A DNA stretch of 64,000 bases from Pirellulaceae bacterium. Lineage in GTDB: Bacteria > Planctomycetota > Planctomycetia > Pirellulales > Pirellulaceae. Position numbers and translations under genes: made by a program. The DNA is taken from NCBI GenBank assembly GCA_019636375.1, contig JAHBXS010000004.1, positions 496,001-560,000 of the forward strand, written 5' to 3'. Below, piece after piece: positions 56,292-64,000 of the stretch. The notes under the pieces were generated by a model, which was not told the origin of the DNA, did no database searches, and was given only the letters and a program-made list of their open reading frames with translations. The number at the start of each line of letters is the position of its first letter. Positions within the stretch are counted from its first letter, which is position 1.

Positions 56292-57113
56292 TCATTCAGA
56301 AACCCGCCGACCATCATGCAAGTCGAGGCGAAAATCCTCTAGCTCAGCGCGGGCTTCAAACACATTTGACGTGAACTCACTGGTTGTAACGAGCATGGCG
56401 TATGACGTCTTTGCTCGAAAACTGGCACCAACAACTGAATTTAAAATATCAATGCCAACCTTGTTCGATTCGCAATAGCGTTTGCATTCGACCAGATACT
56501 TAATTTCTTCGCCGTTCTCATTCTTTTGAATGGCCATAAGGTCTGCGCTTCGATTCTTAATACGCCCCGTAAATTCTATATCGAATCCATGGCTGGTAAG
56601 GATTTCGCCAGTCAATTGCTCAAAAGCATCGGCGTGAATCTGTTTTGAACTATTCAGATGTGTTTTGAGCCAAATAATAAACTCTTCGTTGATCAATTTT
56701 ACAGCAGAGATCAAATCTTCAGACAGATTAGCAATTCGCAATGTGAATAAATCGTACTGTTCCGCAATCAATGAATTGAATTGGGATTCGTTTCTTAACG
56801 TAGTGATTCGCTTTATCAAAGCCGGATAAGTTTCATCCCAAAATTCAGGAATCTTTGAAACAAAATCACCCATCCTAGATTCCAAAAATGTTCGAAATAC
56901 AGGTCGGACCAAAGGAAAAACATCGGCCGGAAGCTTTGTGCCTGAATGTTCCTCAAAAGAATGCATGATCGCGACAGTGAGAACACTAAAAAAATCCTCT
57001 GCGAAGTCGTCACGCTTTTTGGGATCGAGAGAATTCCACCATGCAAGTCTAAACAACATCGGACCAACATGATCTGAAAGCATTTCCGCCAATAGTTCGT
57101 TTGATGGTCTCAT
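56292..57113 (-). CDS. Mrr-like restriction endonuclease domain protein
   Basis: 273 residues. The last 120 have a PD-(D/E)xK nuclease of the Mrr_cat type: AFEQLTGEILTSHGFDIEFT, then ADLMAIQ with Asp about 191 and YLVECKRY with Glu 209 and Lys 211, and KTSYAMLVTTSEFTSNVFE. The first 150 residues are helical and not recognised (WWNSLDPKKRDDFAEDF, LRIANLSEDLISAVKLINEE). Such proteins cut modified or foreign DNA. Upstream of the TIR gene in an apparent two-gene unit; the next element upstream is a transposase. Confidence 0.85.
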   Translation of the reverse strand: MRPSNELLAEMLSDHVGPMLFRLAWWNSLDPKKRDDFAEDFFSVLTVAIMHSFEEHSGTKLPADVFPLVRPVFRTFLESRMGDFVSKIPEFWDETYPALIKRITTLRNESQFNSLIAEQYDLFTLRIANLSEDLISAVKLINEEFIIWLKTHLNSSKQIHADAFEQLTGEILTSHGFDIEFTGRIKNRSADLMAIQKNENGEEIKYLVECKRYCESNKVGIDILNSVVGASFRAKTSYAMLVTTSEFTSNVFEARAELEDFRLDLHDGRRVSE

Positions 57114-57158
57114 ACAGATTCTTTCAATTCACTCAGTGGTCAAAACGTAGAATTTCAA

Positions 57159-58040
57159 CTAATTCTCCGGCGGCGTGGTTCGGTGGTTTGAACCAGTGGC
57201 CTGGTTGGTTTTTCGTAGAGTTCGAACGGCACTGTAGAAAAGTATACCGCACCAAAGGATCATGATGTTGTGCGTGAGAACCATGAGTCGCAGTTCACGT
57301 GTTTGTGACCAGTAGGTTTTTCCTAGGATATGATTGCCTTGGCGACGTTTGACCATCGAGACGGTGGTTTCAACTTGGGCTCGGTGCCTGTAGGTATTTT
57401 GGTCGAATCGAGTCTGCATGAGTCTCCGGTATTTGCCGCGCGCGGGTTTGTTGCTGGGTCTTCCATGCTTCGCGGGAATGATCGTTCGTGCACCGATGGC
57501 GTTTCTGGAAAATTCGTGGTTGGATTCTGAATCGTAACCCGCATCTGCAACTAACACCTTCACGCCAACACGACGGCGGGTTTGTACTAACAGGCCTTTG
57601 AGTTCGTCTACATCGGGTTTGGGGCCGCGATGAGTTTGGAAGGCAATGATAAACTGATTGAACGTTTTGCAAACGATCGCCAGTTTGGGATAGCGGTGAT
57701 AGACCACGGTTTTCCAGGGGTTTTCCTGACGCGAGCGGCGTCTGACGAAGTAGGGGCTGGCCGCCGTGGATTCCAAACCTGTGGAATCCACGGCGGCAAG
57801 TTGAACATGTTTTCGCCGTCCCATCATTCGCGACACGGTCTCATCGAGCAGTCCCTGGACAGGCTCTGCGGCGAGAATTTTTCGCGAGGCTTTCTGGAAA
57901 GTCGGGAAGTGGGGTACCAACTTCATCTCGATGGCGGCAGTGAGATCACTGCAATCACACAGAAGATTCTGCAAGCCACGGTAATCGAGCTTGAGAAAGT
58001 TCTTCAGAACCAGACAGGCAAAGAGTCGCCTCTGGGTCAA
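57159..58040 (-). CDS. DDE transposase of an IS5/IS1182-like element, start uncertain
   Basis: 293 residues from TTG at 58040. LAAVDSTGLES (Asp), LVADAGYDSESNH (Asp) and HRAQVETTVSMVKRRQG (Glu) are the DDE residues, with KLDYRGLQNLLCDC at the N-terminus. Good protein continues upstream in frame (AAQVFPEYSHKNSPKKLTQR) to about 58097, where a stop occurs without any start codon, so the 5' end may be damaged. Terminal repeats could not be fixed. It separates the TIR/Mrr pair from the next unit. A different element from the IS at 37.3 kb. Confidence 0.8.
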   Translation of the reverse strand: MTQRRLFACLVLKNFLKLDYRGLQNLLCDCSDLTAAIEMKLVPHFPTFQKASRKILAAEPVQGLLDETVSRMMGRRKHVQLAAVDSTGLESTAASPYFVRRRSRQENPWKTVVYHRYPKLAIVCKTFNQFIIAFQTHRGPKPDVDELKGLLVQTRRRVGVKVLVADAGYDSESNHEFSRNAIGARTIIPAKHGRPSNKPARGKYRRLMQTRFDQNTYRHRAQVETTVSMVKRRQGNHILGKTYWSQTRELRLMVLTHNIMILWCGILFYSAVRTLRKTNQATGSNHRTTPPEN

Positions 58041-58244
58041 TTTTTTGGGACTGTTCTTATGCGAATACTCAGGGAAAACTTGTGCGGCGACGCTTCAAGC
58101 CTCAAATAATACATGTTTCGGTGATTTGCTCGTTGTACTCACGGGTCACCAATACGAATCACTTTCGCTTATGGTTCCCCGCTTTTTGTCAGTTTTCTAC
58201 AGAGCCCTCCTGAGCCCTTTTCCTGACCGGATAGGAAGCCTCCA

Positions 58245-58958
58245 TCATCGTGATCGCCAGAATCTACGATCATCTGGGTAGTTGATAATGTCAAAGCCTT
58301 TATCAATAATCTCTGCGATCTCCAATGTAGATGCCAGACGGAATTTGGCGCATTGCCAGAGGCTTATGACAAAGCACTCGCAAAGCGAAATACCGGCTTC
58401 AAAAACAATTTTGCGATTCATCGCATAATCATAGGTTATGTACGTTGAATCACTGAGAGAGTCTTTAAACGGACCTGACTTGTTAAGGCCTATGACATTG
58501 ATCGCATACCATTGGCCATGAACGACGCCAGACAACAGGCGGTACAGCGGTCCCATCTTCAACTCATCACTTATCAACTTTGTGGGACTTGGAGGCCTGT
58601 TAAGCTTTGCGCATCCGAGTTTACTAGATCGAAGGTCGATCAAATTAAGCCTCTTTTTGTAATGTCGATCCAATTTGGGACGTTTTGCATGTTCATTACT
58701 GATGATAGATTTTTGATAGGAATATTCTTCATCCGTATTTGCGCTCAGAACTTGAAGAATTCTAATGGCCCTTTCCTCCTGGCTACATTCCATTGACATT
58801 AGCCACTTAGCTCTAGCCGCACATTCCATTGAAGCTCTAGCATTCGCGGCAAATGCAAACACCGCCAAATCATCTTTGTTGAATAGCCGATAACCGGCAG
58901 TTACATAATTACTGGTCAGGTCCGTCATTATTTCTGCAATCATGATCGCAGTGTCCAA
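58245..58958 (-). CDS. Hypothetical protein of a two-gene unit
   Basis: 237 residues from TTG at 58958, four bases after an aaaagg site; ATG at 58943 is the alternative. It is predominantly helical. The segment ASMECAARAKWLMSMECSQE and the later YRLLSGVVHGQWYAI look like those of a broad group of uncharacterised helical proteins, possibly HEPN-like, but I cannot place it. It begins ten bases after the stop of a 50-residue gene. Position beside defence genes suggests a related role; this is inference. Confidence 0.65.
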   Translation of the reverse strand: MDTAIMIAEIMTDLTSNYVTAGYRLFNKDDLAVFAFAANARASMECAARAKWLMSMECSQEERAIRILQVLSANTDEEYSYQKSIISNEHAKRPKLDRHYKKRLNLIDLRSSKLGCAKLNRPPSPTKLISDELKMGPLYRLLSGVVHGQWYAINVIGLNKSGPFKDSLSDSTYITYDYAMNRKIVFEAGISLCECFVISLWQCAKFRLASTLEIAEIIDKGFDIINYPDDRRFWRSR

Positions 58959-58967
58959 ATAACCTTT

Positions 58968-59120
58968 TTACTCGGCGTGTAACGTTTCACAAAACCCTAA
59001 AGAACCTTGCTCTGGAGTTCGAGGAATCGAACACCCACTCACTTGCCCTTTCTTTGAAAAGTAGCGAAGAAGTTTCTTGATATCTAAAAACTGTTGAATG
59101 GGATCGTCGCCCGCTTTCAT
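58968..59120 (-). CDS. Small protein upstream of the hypothetical
   Basis: 50 residues from the ATG at 59120, seven bases after a strong ggaggaag ribosome site; a longer frame to 59204 lacks one. The product (starting MKAGDDPIQQFLDIKKLLRY) is helical at the N-terminus and hydrophilic throughout. No family. The tight spacing with the 237-residue gene suggests a pair such as a small antitoxin-like partner; unproven. Confidence 0.55.
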   Translation of the reverse strand: MKAGDDPIQQFLDIKKLLRYFSKKGQVSGCSIPRTPEQGSLGFCETLHAE

Positions 59121-59997
59121 TTTCTTCCTCCAAAAACCGTTTTTGATACTATTCTGCGATTTCATTCTCATTTTGCCAGCAATCGACAACTGTCCCATTT
59201 GCAAGCAACTATGGCCACCTAGATCAAAAACACCGCAACACTTGCGATCGGGGATCTAGCTTCGTCAAAGATCCGCAAGGCCGTTACCACGCGCGGTGTA
59301 ATCGAGGGCCTCAAGTTGAATGGCACGATTTCCAAGAATGGTCGGGCCATTCCGTCAAAGGTGACATACAAATCGGTCCAATTGTACGAAGGGGTGACGG
59401 TCAGCGTCGATCACCCATAGACCGGACGAATCAAAGACTGTCATGGTCGGATTTGCTAAACGGTAACGGCGCGCGGATTGAGCGCGACTACCAGATGGTA
59501 GTTTTTTTGAGTTTGGATGTCCAGTGACTTGTGGTGTTGTTTTGGCACTTTGCCGTCAGCATGCATTGAACACCAGAGCCATGCCTAAAAAAATCCAACA
59601 TCCCTGAACAAACCTGAAAGGAGTTTCAAAATGTTTTGAAACACCGTATTGACCAAATTTAAGACCGTCGCTGACCCCTTTGATTTCCCTTGATTTCCCC
59701 AAACAAATTCAAAAAAATCCGTACACCCTATTGACGCCTTGACTCAGATGTCTCCGGTTCAGCGGTGGACCGTCCGCTGCAACCGGTTGTTCTGCGGGGA
59801 TCCGGAGTAATTAGGCCAGTCGGAGACGTGGACACTTTGGGCGCCGGAAACAGGCAACCCGGACTTCGTTGCGGCGTCGACCCGCGTAGCGATCGTATCG
59901 CCGCATCTCAAGCGGACTGCATCGGGAGGGGCACCGTGGGCCGAGAATCCGGGTAGTCCCGCAAACTCGGCAGTGATGACGGCGCACAGTGTGCGAA
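59121..59997. other. Decayed region with phage-like and repeat remnants
   Basis: About 880 bases without an intact gene. It includes the prohead-protease-like fragment (59223-59420). A frame at 59759-60016 on the minus strand ends NNRLQRTVHR, a tail type seen where frames run into attC-like palindromes; at 59766-59800 the stem ccggttgcagcgg / ccgctgaaccgg (one extra G) is present on the minus strand but the outer boxes are poor. The rest shows nothing I can name. Confidence 0.45.
59223..59420 (+). pseudogene. Fragment resembling a phage prohead protease or scaffold N-terminus
   Basis: 66 codons reading IKNTATLAIGDLASSKIRKA, TTRGVIEGLKLNGTISKNGR, then YKSVQLYEGVTVSVDHP and a stop. The pattern G-V-I-G...SKNGR-P...LYEGV-V-VDHP is that of capsid maturation protease or scaffold proteins of tailed phages. 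A stop at 59220 right after an ATG (59211) and one at 59418 bracket it. Only the first domain survives. Similarity is from memory of the family pattern. Confidence 0.5.
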
Positions 59998-60543
59998 CTA
60001 AGTACCGTTTGCGCATTCAGTAGTGCCGCGCTGAAGGTAGTCTCTTATGCAAAAGACGCAACCAATGTGAGGAACTTCCTTGGTGAAGAGTCCAGCGATA
60101 GCGCCGAGGACTGTTGGTCTTGAAAGGTCACGGTAACGTCCGAGTTTTTCTAGCGATCGCGCTTCTTCGAACAGCACTCGATCATTCTTGATTAGCCTCT
60201 CCAAGCACACATTTCTTGGTGTCAAATCGTCGAGTGCATGGTGGGCGCAGGCCATGAGGGCGTGTACGTAGTTCTTCTTGCTCAGTGCATTGAAGTGTCG
60301 CTTTCGGTTCAGGATATGACGCAAAGGCATGCTTTCGACTTGCGATCGAAGGGCGTGTTCGGCGGTTTCGAGATGATTGATGCCGGAGTCCACCCGGGCC
60401 TTCCAATCAGTTGATAGGGTGGCCTTCCAGAAGGCATCTTTGGCTGCCTCTAACTCAATCGATGACAGCAAGTCTGCGACGGTGTCCGAGAACAGGAAGT
60501 CACGGACGCTGACAGCGGCCCTCAGGGTTGTCATGTAGTTCAT
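59998..60543 (-). CDS. Hypothetical protein, possibly shortened by the IS110 insertion
   Basis: 181 residues from the ATG at 60543; starts at 60612 or further upstream to 60873 are possible, but the latter overlaps the IS110 gene. The protein is mostly helical with YMTTLRAAVSVRDFLFSDTV, then GINHLETAEHALRSQ, YVHALMACAHHALDDL and GCVFCIRDYL near the end. No family recognised. The upstream neighbour is the left end of an IS110 element, so the native 5' end may have been replaced. Confidence 0.5.
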   Translation of the reverse strand: MNYMTTLRAAVSVRDFLFSDTVADLLSSIELEAAKDAFWKATLSTDWKARVDSGINHLETAEHALRSQVESMPLRHILNRKRHFNALSKKNYVHALMACAHHALDDLTPRNVCLERLIKNDRVLFEEARSLEKLGRYRDLSRPTVLGAIAGLFTKEVPHIGCVFCIRDYLQRGTTECANGT

Positions 60544-60629
60544 ATCGTTGACCAAGAAGTTGTGTTGCTTATCCGTCGGAACAGGCTGGCGGATCGCGAG
60601 ACCCCTTAACATTGCACGGTGTGGGCGCT

Positions 60630-60778
60630 TCCACCGCAGAAAGAATCCATGTAAGTCCTGGGTTTGGGGCGGGAGCCTTTGAATTAAAATCTGGCGACTC
60701 AGACCCGTGATCTCGGGTCGGCTGTTGACGACCACTGTCACAATTTTTTCCAACCCCAAACCCAAGGAAATACTAACC
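60630..60778 (+). ncRNA. Candidate structured leader of the IS110 element (possible bridge RNA)
   Basis: Between the hypothetical gene and the transposase ATG, tgggtttgggg (60659-60669) pairs with ccccaaaccca (60754-60764), enclosing a gaccc/gggtc hairpin near 60704-60720. IS110 elements are known to encode a bridge RNA in a non-coding end that selects target and donor sites. The position and structure fit, but loop sequences that match the flanks were not worked out. Confidence 0.35.
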
Positions 60779-62162
60779 ATGAAAATTCTCGCACTCGATA
60801 TCGGGAAATTCAAGTCTGTTTGCTGTCTTTTCGACACGAAAACCAGAAAATTCGAGTTTTTCACCGTAGGCACAGACAGAAATTATCTGACCTCGGTCTT
60901 CAAACAACACCCCGTCGACCTCGTCGTGATGGAAGCCTGTGGTCCATCGGGTTGGATCAACGACTTGGCCGTCAGCCTCCGACATAAGACCCTCGTCTGC
61001 TCCACCAATGAAGAAGCCTGGAAGTGGGTGAACGTCAAACGCAAGACGGACAAAGACGACGCTCTCAAACAGGCCCGTATGGCAGCCATGAACGAACTCA
61101 AAGCGGTGCATGTGCCTTCGGAAGAACACCGGGAATTCCGTTCGTTGGTCAAGTATCGCAAGACCCTCGACTACCGCATCAACAAAATCAAATGCACCAT
61201 CCGAGCTTGGTTCGTCAACCACGGGATCAAGATCGATAGCGGAGAGAAGGCGTGGCATTCAGGTCGAACGCTGATCGATTCGTACCGCAAGCCCCTGGAG
61301 CAGTGCAGCGACAAGGAACTGTGGCAGGGAGAACTCGATCTGGAACTCACGCGGGCTGGACGCCCTGGTAGCCCAGGAAGAACAAGTCATCAAGCGTCTG
61401 GAGGCCATCAGCAAGAACGACTCACGCATCCATCGCATCCGCTCGGTGCCTGGTGTCGGTCCACGCACCGCCGAGATTCTGGTGGCCTGTATCGACGATC
61501 CCCATCGTTTTGACAACGGTCGCCAAGTCTCTCAGTACTTTGGCCTAGTCCCGCGTCAGTACCAATCGGGCGAAACCGACCGCAACGGGCGGATCAACAA
61601 ACGCGGCAATCCATTGGCTCGCACGATCCTGGTCGAGTGTGCTTGGGCATCGTTGCGTTACAACCCGTGGGCCAAGGCGGTGTACGAGCGAATCAGCGGC
61701 AAACAAAAGACACGGCGGAAAAAAGCCGCCGTGGCCCTGGCCCGGAAGATTGCCGTGATCGCATGGGCCTTGCTCCGCGACGACAAAGATTGGGAACCCA
61801 AGCGGATGATCGAAGTCACCGAATCGTTTGGAAAGATGTCAGCGTCATTGAAGCAAACCCTGGAAGGGATGAAGCCTAAGGAGAATAGTGACCAGCGCAA
61901 AGCCCGCCTTCGCCGCGAAGCCCGCTCGGCCAAAGCAGGCGTTACCCAAGCAAGCATCACCCAGGCAACCCTGACTGATCCCATCGGATCACGCGCGGGT
62001 AAGGCATCGAAGAAGAAAGCTGCCCCCGTGATGGGATTTTCTGAGGAATCGCAGGGCACAAAAATAATCAAGAAGCCCGCAGAGCCTCACTCCGTTTCAC
62101 CAGCCAAATCACAGTGTAGTCGATCAACACGAACCGATCAATTCAAGGAGAAGAGACCTTGA
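60779..62162 (+). pseudogene. IS110-family transposase, frameshifted
   Basis: The first frame from the ATG at 60779 has MKILALDIGKFKSVCCLFDT (first Asp of the DEDD site), VVMEACGPSGW (Glu) and KRKTDKDDALKQARM (Asp pair). After ELDLELTR the frame is lost; the second frame picks up LDALVAQEEQVIKRLEAISK, then SVPGVGPRTAEILVACIDDP, YFGLVPRQYQSGE and NKRGNPLARTILVECAWASL, the C-terminal Transposase_20 domain with its Ser region. One extra G in the run at 61353-61355 explains the break. It could be a real mutation, an assembly error or recoding. The C-terminal tail after residue about 400 is Ala/Lys-rich. Confidence 0.85.
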
Positions 62163-62210
62163 AACCACGGCGAGCAAGACAGCCCGTATCGCCGCCGGGT
62201 AAGTGTGGTT

Positions 62211-62884
62211 AGCCCATGCACATACCGACGAACGAATTGGCCTTGCTCGCCTTTTTTGAACCAAGCTCAAGGGGACAACCAGTATCGCTGTCTGATCAAC
62301 GAGTTCGGCGAACGAATCGGACCTTTTGAGCGTTTTTCGACTGACTCTTTACGAACATAACCAACGATTTCGAAACCCCAAACGACCATTGATTCTGAAG
62401 GAGAGCCACCGGCCGAACACACTGACGAACGTCCAGGACGAAGACCAACCCATTGGACACCAGCACGACCAACAAATGACCCTGCAGCTTCCCACTTTAG
62501 GACTCGAACGCGAGCATGCAACTTGTTCGACGAAGCCGCAGACAGGTCGCCCTAAAGAAGGTGCAGTCCACGGGAGAGAAGCTTGCTGCTCACTAGAAGC
62601 CTCCAGGCAAGCTTTGGCCAAAGAACGGAACAAACACTCGAACCAGAATGATTTGAACCGTGCATGGATAACTGAGGGAACGCAGCCCGCACAAGCAGGC
62701 GTACCAGAACGAAATGCGTTCACACCTCGAATAGTCGTTTAATCAAACATCCTGAACTGAGTCATTGTGAATAAAGCCGCCGAGCACTTCCTCAGCAATC
62801 CCAAACAAGGAACTCAATCATGTAATCCAAAAACACTTCTCAAAAAAAGGGGCCCAACCCACTTGCCAAACCCAGGACTTCATA
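62211..62884. other. Region without a convincing gene between IS110 and the AbiTii cassette
   Basis: About 670 bases. Frames of 84-138 codons occur on both strands at 62267-62742 but have skewed composition and no family features. No repeat or hairpin stands out. It may belong to an older insertion. Confidence 0.45.
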
Positions 62885-62971
62885 GTCGTCAACGATCACC
62901 GGGCCGCCGGTGTGATCGTTCCATTCAAAACACGCGTTGTCGGCGGCTCCGCGTGCATCGTGTTGTTATGC
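62885..62971 (-). other. attC recombination site 6 (minus orientation)
   Basis: On the minus strand the left box gcataacaacacg is followed by acgatgcacgcggagccgcc (ending g), which pairs with cggcggcccggtgatcgt on the far side except for extra G, G and A in the left arm. Right box gatcgttgacg. The arm motif gatg-ac-cgga-g is the same as in sites 1-4 at 15-17 kb. The TAA stop of the AbiTii gene is the first part of the left box, the usual cassette arrangement. Confidence 0.82.
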
Positions 62972-63967
62972 ACCGAACGTTAAGGATATTGCTGCAGCGG
63001 CAACCCCTACACCAATGTCTCGTGCAACATTCAAGGTCCATTTCCCTGCGGCTTTGAGATACTCCAATGCTTTGGCCCCGTCGCCGTTCTCCGCGCACTG
63101 GCGAGCTGCTTCGACATTTCCGATTGCGATTTGATGTTCCGGTTCAGACGCGCGTTCTTTCATTGCCCCGACAAGTGATTCAAGGTCTGCTGCAAGTTTA
63201 TGGAGGTCGATATCGCCAGCATTCTGAATCCAGAGCTGATTGAACGTGTTGCCATGTGCGATTGCGTGTGGTCCAACCGCCCCAGCCTGTCCGGTTTCGT
63301 ATTTGTCACCCATATGAAGATCTCCGGATTGTTTCTCGAATATTGTGCAGTTGCTGTAGATGACGCGATCAACAAGGCGTGAAACCTCGGATACGGAGAC
63401 ATTGTTGATTGCATCGGGATCATTTTCTAATTCAGGGTATGTTTCGCGAAGCTCAATCAAGAAGTCCAACAAGCGCGTGCGGATTGCGTGTAGGACTCCG
63501 CGAACCGATGATTTTGTGAAGATCGCTTGAATTGACTGCATCTCCTGACCGGATACGCGAACACATGGTCCGGAACGAATCAATTGGACGATTTCAATGC
63601 CAAAATGGCGATGGAACGTTTGAGAATCGGTGTCAAGCATTGCCTCGATTTCGCCAATGTTTTCCAGAAAGCAATGTCGCTCAACGAAGTCTTTGACGTT
63701 CTGTGGGAAATCGGTAAGCGAGAGCGGAACATTTTTCGTCCGCGCACCAAATCGTCCCCAAAAGTCGGCCAAGAGCCTTGGATAGATTATGCGATACTCA
63801 GGCAGAGAATCGACGTCTGGGTATCGATTAAGCTCGGCGTCAACCCAGTTGCGGAATTTCCGGCTACGCATTCTTGCCGCCAACAGCTTTGATTTGAGCA
63901 AGACGGCGGAAAGCGTGTGATTGCTTTCGTCGGCGACTTCTTCGATCAACGTTGAAAACTTGGTCAT
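62966..63967 (-). CDS. AbiTii-domain protein in an integron cassette
   Basis: 333 residues. The N-terminal 95 match the AbiTii domain: FSTLIEEVADESNHTLSAVL, LLAARMRSRKFRNWVDAELN, LPEYRIIYPRL. A middle region of unknown fold (100-215) leads to DLHMGDKYETGQAGAVGPHA, then QNAGDIDLHKLAADLESLVG and IAIGNVEAARQCAENGDGAK with ALEYLKAAGKW, a C-terminal module found in many proteins of conflict systems. AbiTii proteins are linked to abortive phage defence. The gene ends inside attC 6; just upstream, at 63973-63990, gttatgcacc could be the right box of the preceding attC, cut by the window end. Confidence 0.85.
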   Translation of the reverse strand: MTKFSTLIEEVADESNHTLSAVLLKSKLLAARMRSRKFRNWVDAELNRYPDVDSLPEYRIIYPRLLADFWGRFGARTKNVPLSLTDFPQNVKDFVERHCFLENIGEIEAMLDTDSQTFHRHFGIEIVQLIRSGPCVRVSGQEMQSIQAIFTKSSVRGVLHAIRTRLLDFLIELRETYPELENDPDAINNVSVSEVSRLVDRVIYSNCTIFEKQSGDLHMGDKYETGQAGAVGPHAIAHGNTFNQLWIQNAGDIDLHKLAADLESLVGAMKERASEPEHQIAIGNVEAARQCAENGDGAKALEYLKAAGKWTLNVARDIGVGVAAAAISLTFGA

Positions 63968-64000
63968 GTTAATAGGTGCATAACTATTAATGGACAGAGT

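Larger units (their letters stand above)
60630..62210 (+). mobile_element. IS110-family insertion sequence (ends approximate)
   Basis: The element contains a single transposase coding region split by a frameshift, a structured 5' leader and no long terminal inverted repeats, as usual for IS110. The boundaries are estimated: left end between the hypothetical gene and the leader, right end within about 50 bases after the transposase stop. It is unrelated in detail to the remnant at 17 kb. Confidence 0.6.

Noticed and set aside
59759-60016. 85-codon minus-strand frame with a signal-like start
   Set aside because: It overlaps the end of the neighbouring gene and runs through an attC-like palindrome; the start has no ribosome site. 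Kept only as a note on the palindrome.
62267-62742. Overlapping frames on both strands after IS110
   Set aside because: Composition is atypical and no motif is seen; two opposite frames of similar length suggest a chance lack of stops.
1-64000. tRNA or rRNA genes
   Set aside because: Looked for T-loop gttcgaatc-type motifs with acceptor pairing and for conserved rRNA segments by eye; none could be supported.

Overview
The window (about 50% GC, dense coding on both strands) looks like the chromosome of a planctomycete of the Pirellulales type. Supporting signs are an exported DUF1559 protein, a choice-of-anchor I protein, a complete Na+-translocating NADH:quinone reductase operon, frequent GTG/TTG starts, and several exported or membrane proteins with no recognisable family. 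No rRNA, tRNA or CRISPR array was seen.

Layout. 1-1154: start of infA (cut by the window edge) and an exported hypothetical, both on the minus strand. 1839-9249: nqrABCDEF followed by an ApbE protein whose C-terminus is an NqrM-like Cys module, so the flavin transferase and the iron-delivery factor needed to mature the complex are one polypeptide. 9308-13599: an EAL protein, gamma-glutamyltransferase and diaminopimelate decarboxylase. 13600-19225: an accessory strip with 225-bp-period palindromic repeats, a cluster of integron-type attC sites with small cassette genes but no integrase in view, a decayed IS110 and an AIM24-family gene fragment. 19226-37287: an SbcCD-like repair pair (yhaO/yhaN type), a TMEM143 protein, the choice-of-anchor protein, an OPT transporter, the DUF1559 protein, a DUF3667 protein, and a 1,293-residue LplT/acyltransferase/acyl-ACP synthetase fusion. 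37288-38133: an intact IS5-type element with perfect 15-bp ends.

38183-46273 is an inorganic-carbon uptake operon on the minus strand: dabA, a NuoL-like dabB, a second NuoM/NuoL-like subunit, and a SulP transporter fused to a STAS domain and a C-terminal SbtB/PII-like domain. This is the most striking functional unit: two bicarbonate/CO2 uptake principles and a probable nucleotide sensor in one transcription unit. 47115-51089 holds potassium handling genes (a TLGYGD channel with two RCK modules, and a KtrA/KtrB-like pair). 51566-55124 has surE, an ABC exporter and sixA.

55382-64000 is a second accessory region with defence-type genes: a TIR-domain protein beside an Mrr-like nuclease, a DDE transposase, an unknown two-gene unit, a fragment resembling a phage prohead protease, an IS110 element with a frameshifted transposase, and an AbiTii-domain protein whose stop codon lies inside an attC site of the same lineage-specific type as those at 15-17 kb. 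Both accessory regions are therefore linked to an integron cassette pool.

The ion-related operons (Na+-NQR, proton-coupled DAB pump, SulP, K+ channel and uptake) suggest a cell coupling carbon and potassium acquisition to Na+/H+ gradients; that link is inference.
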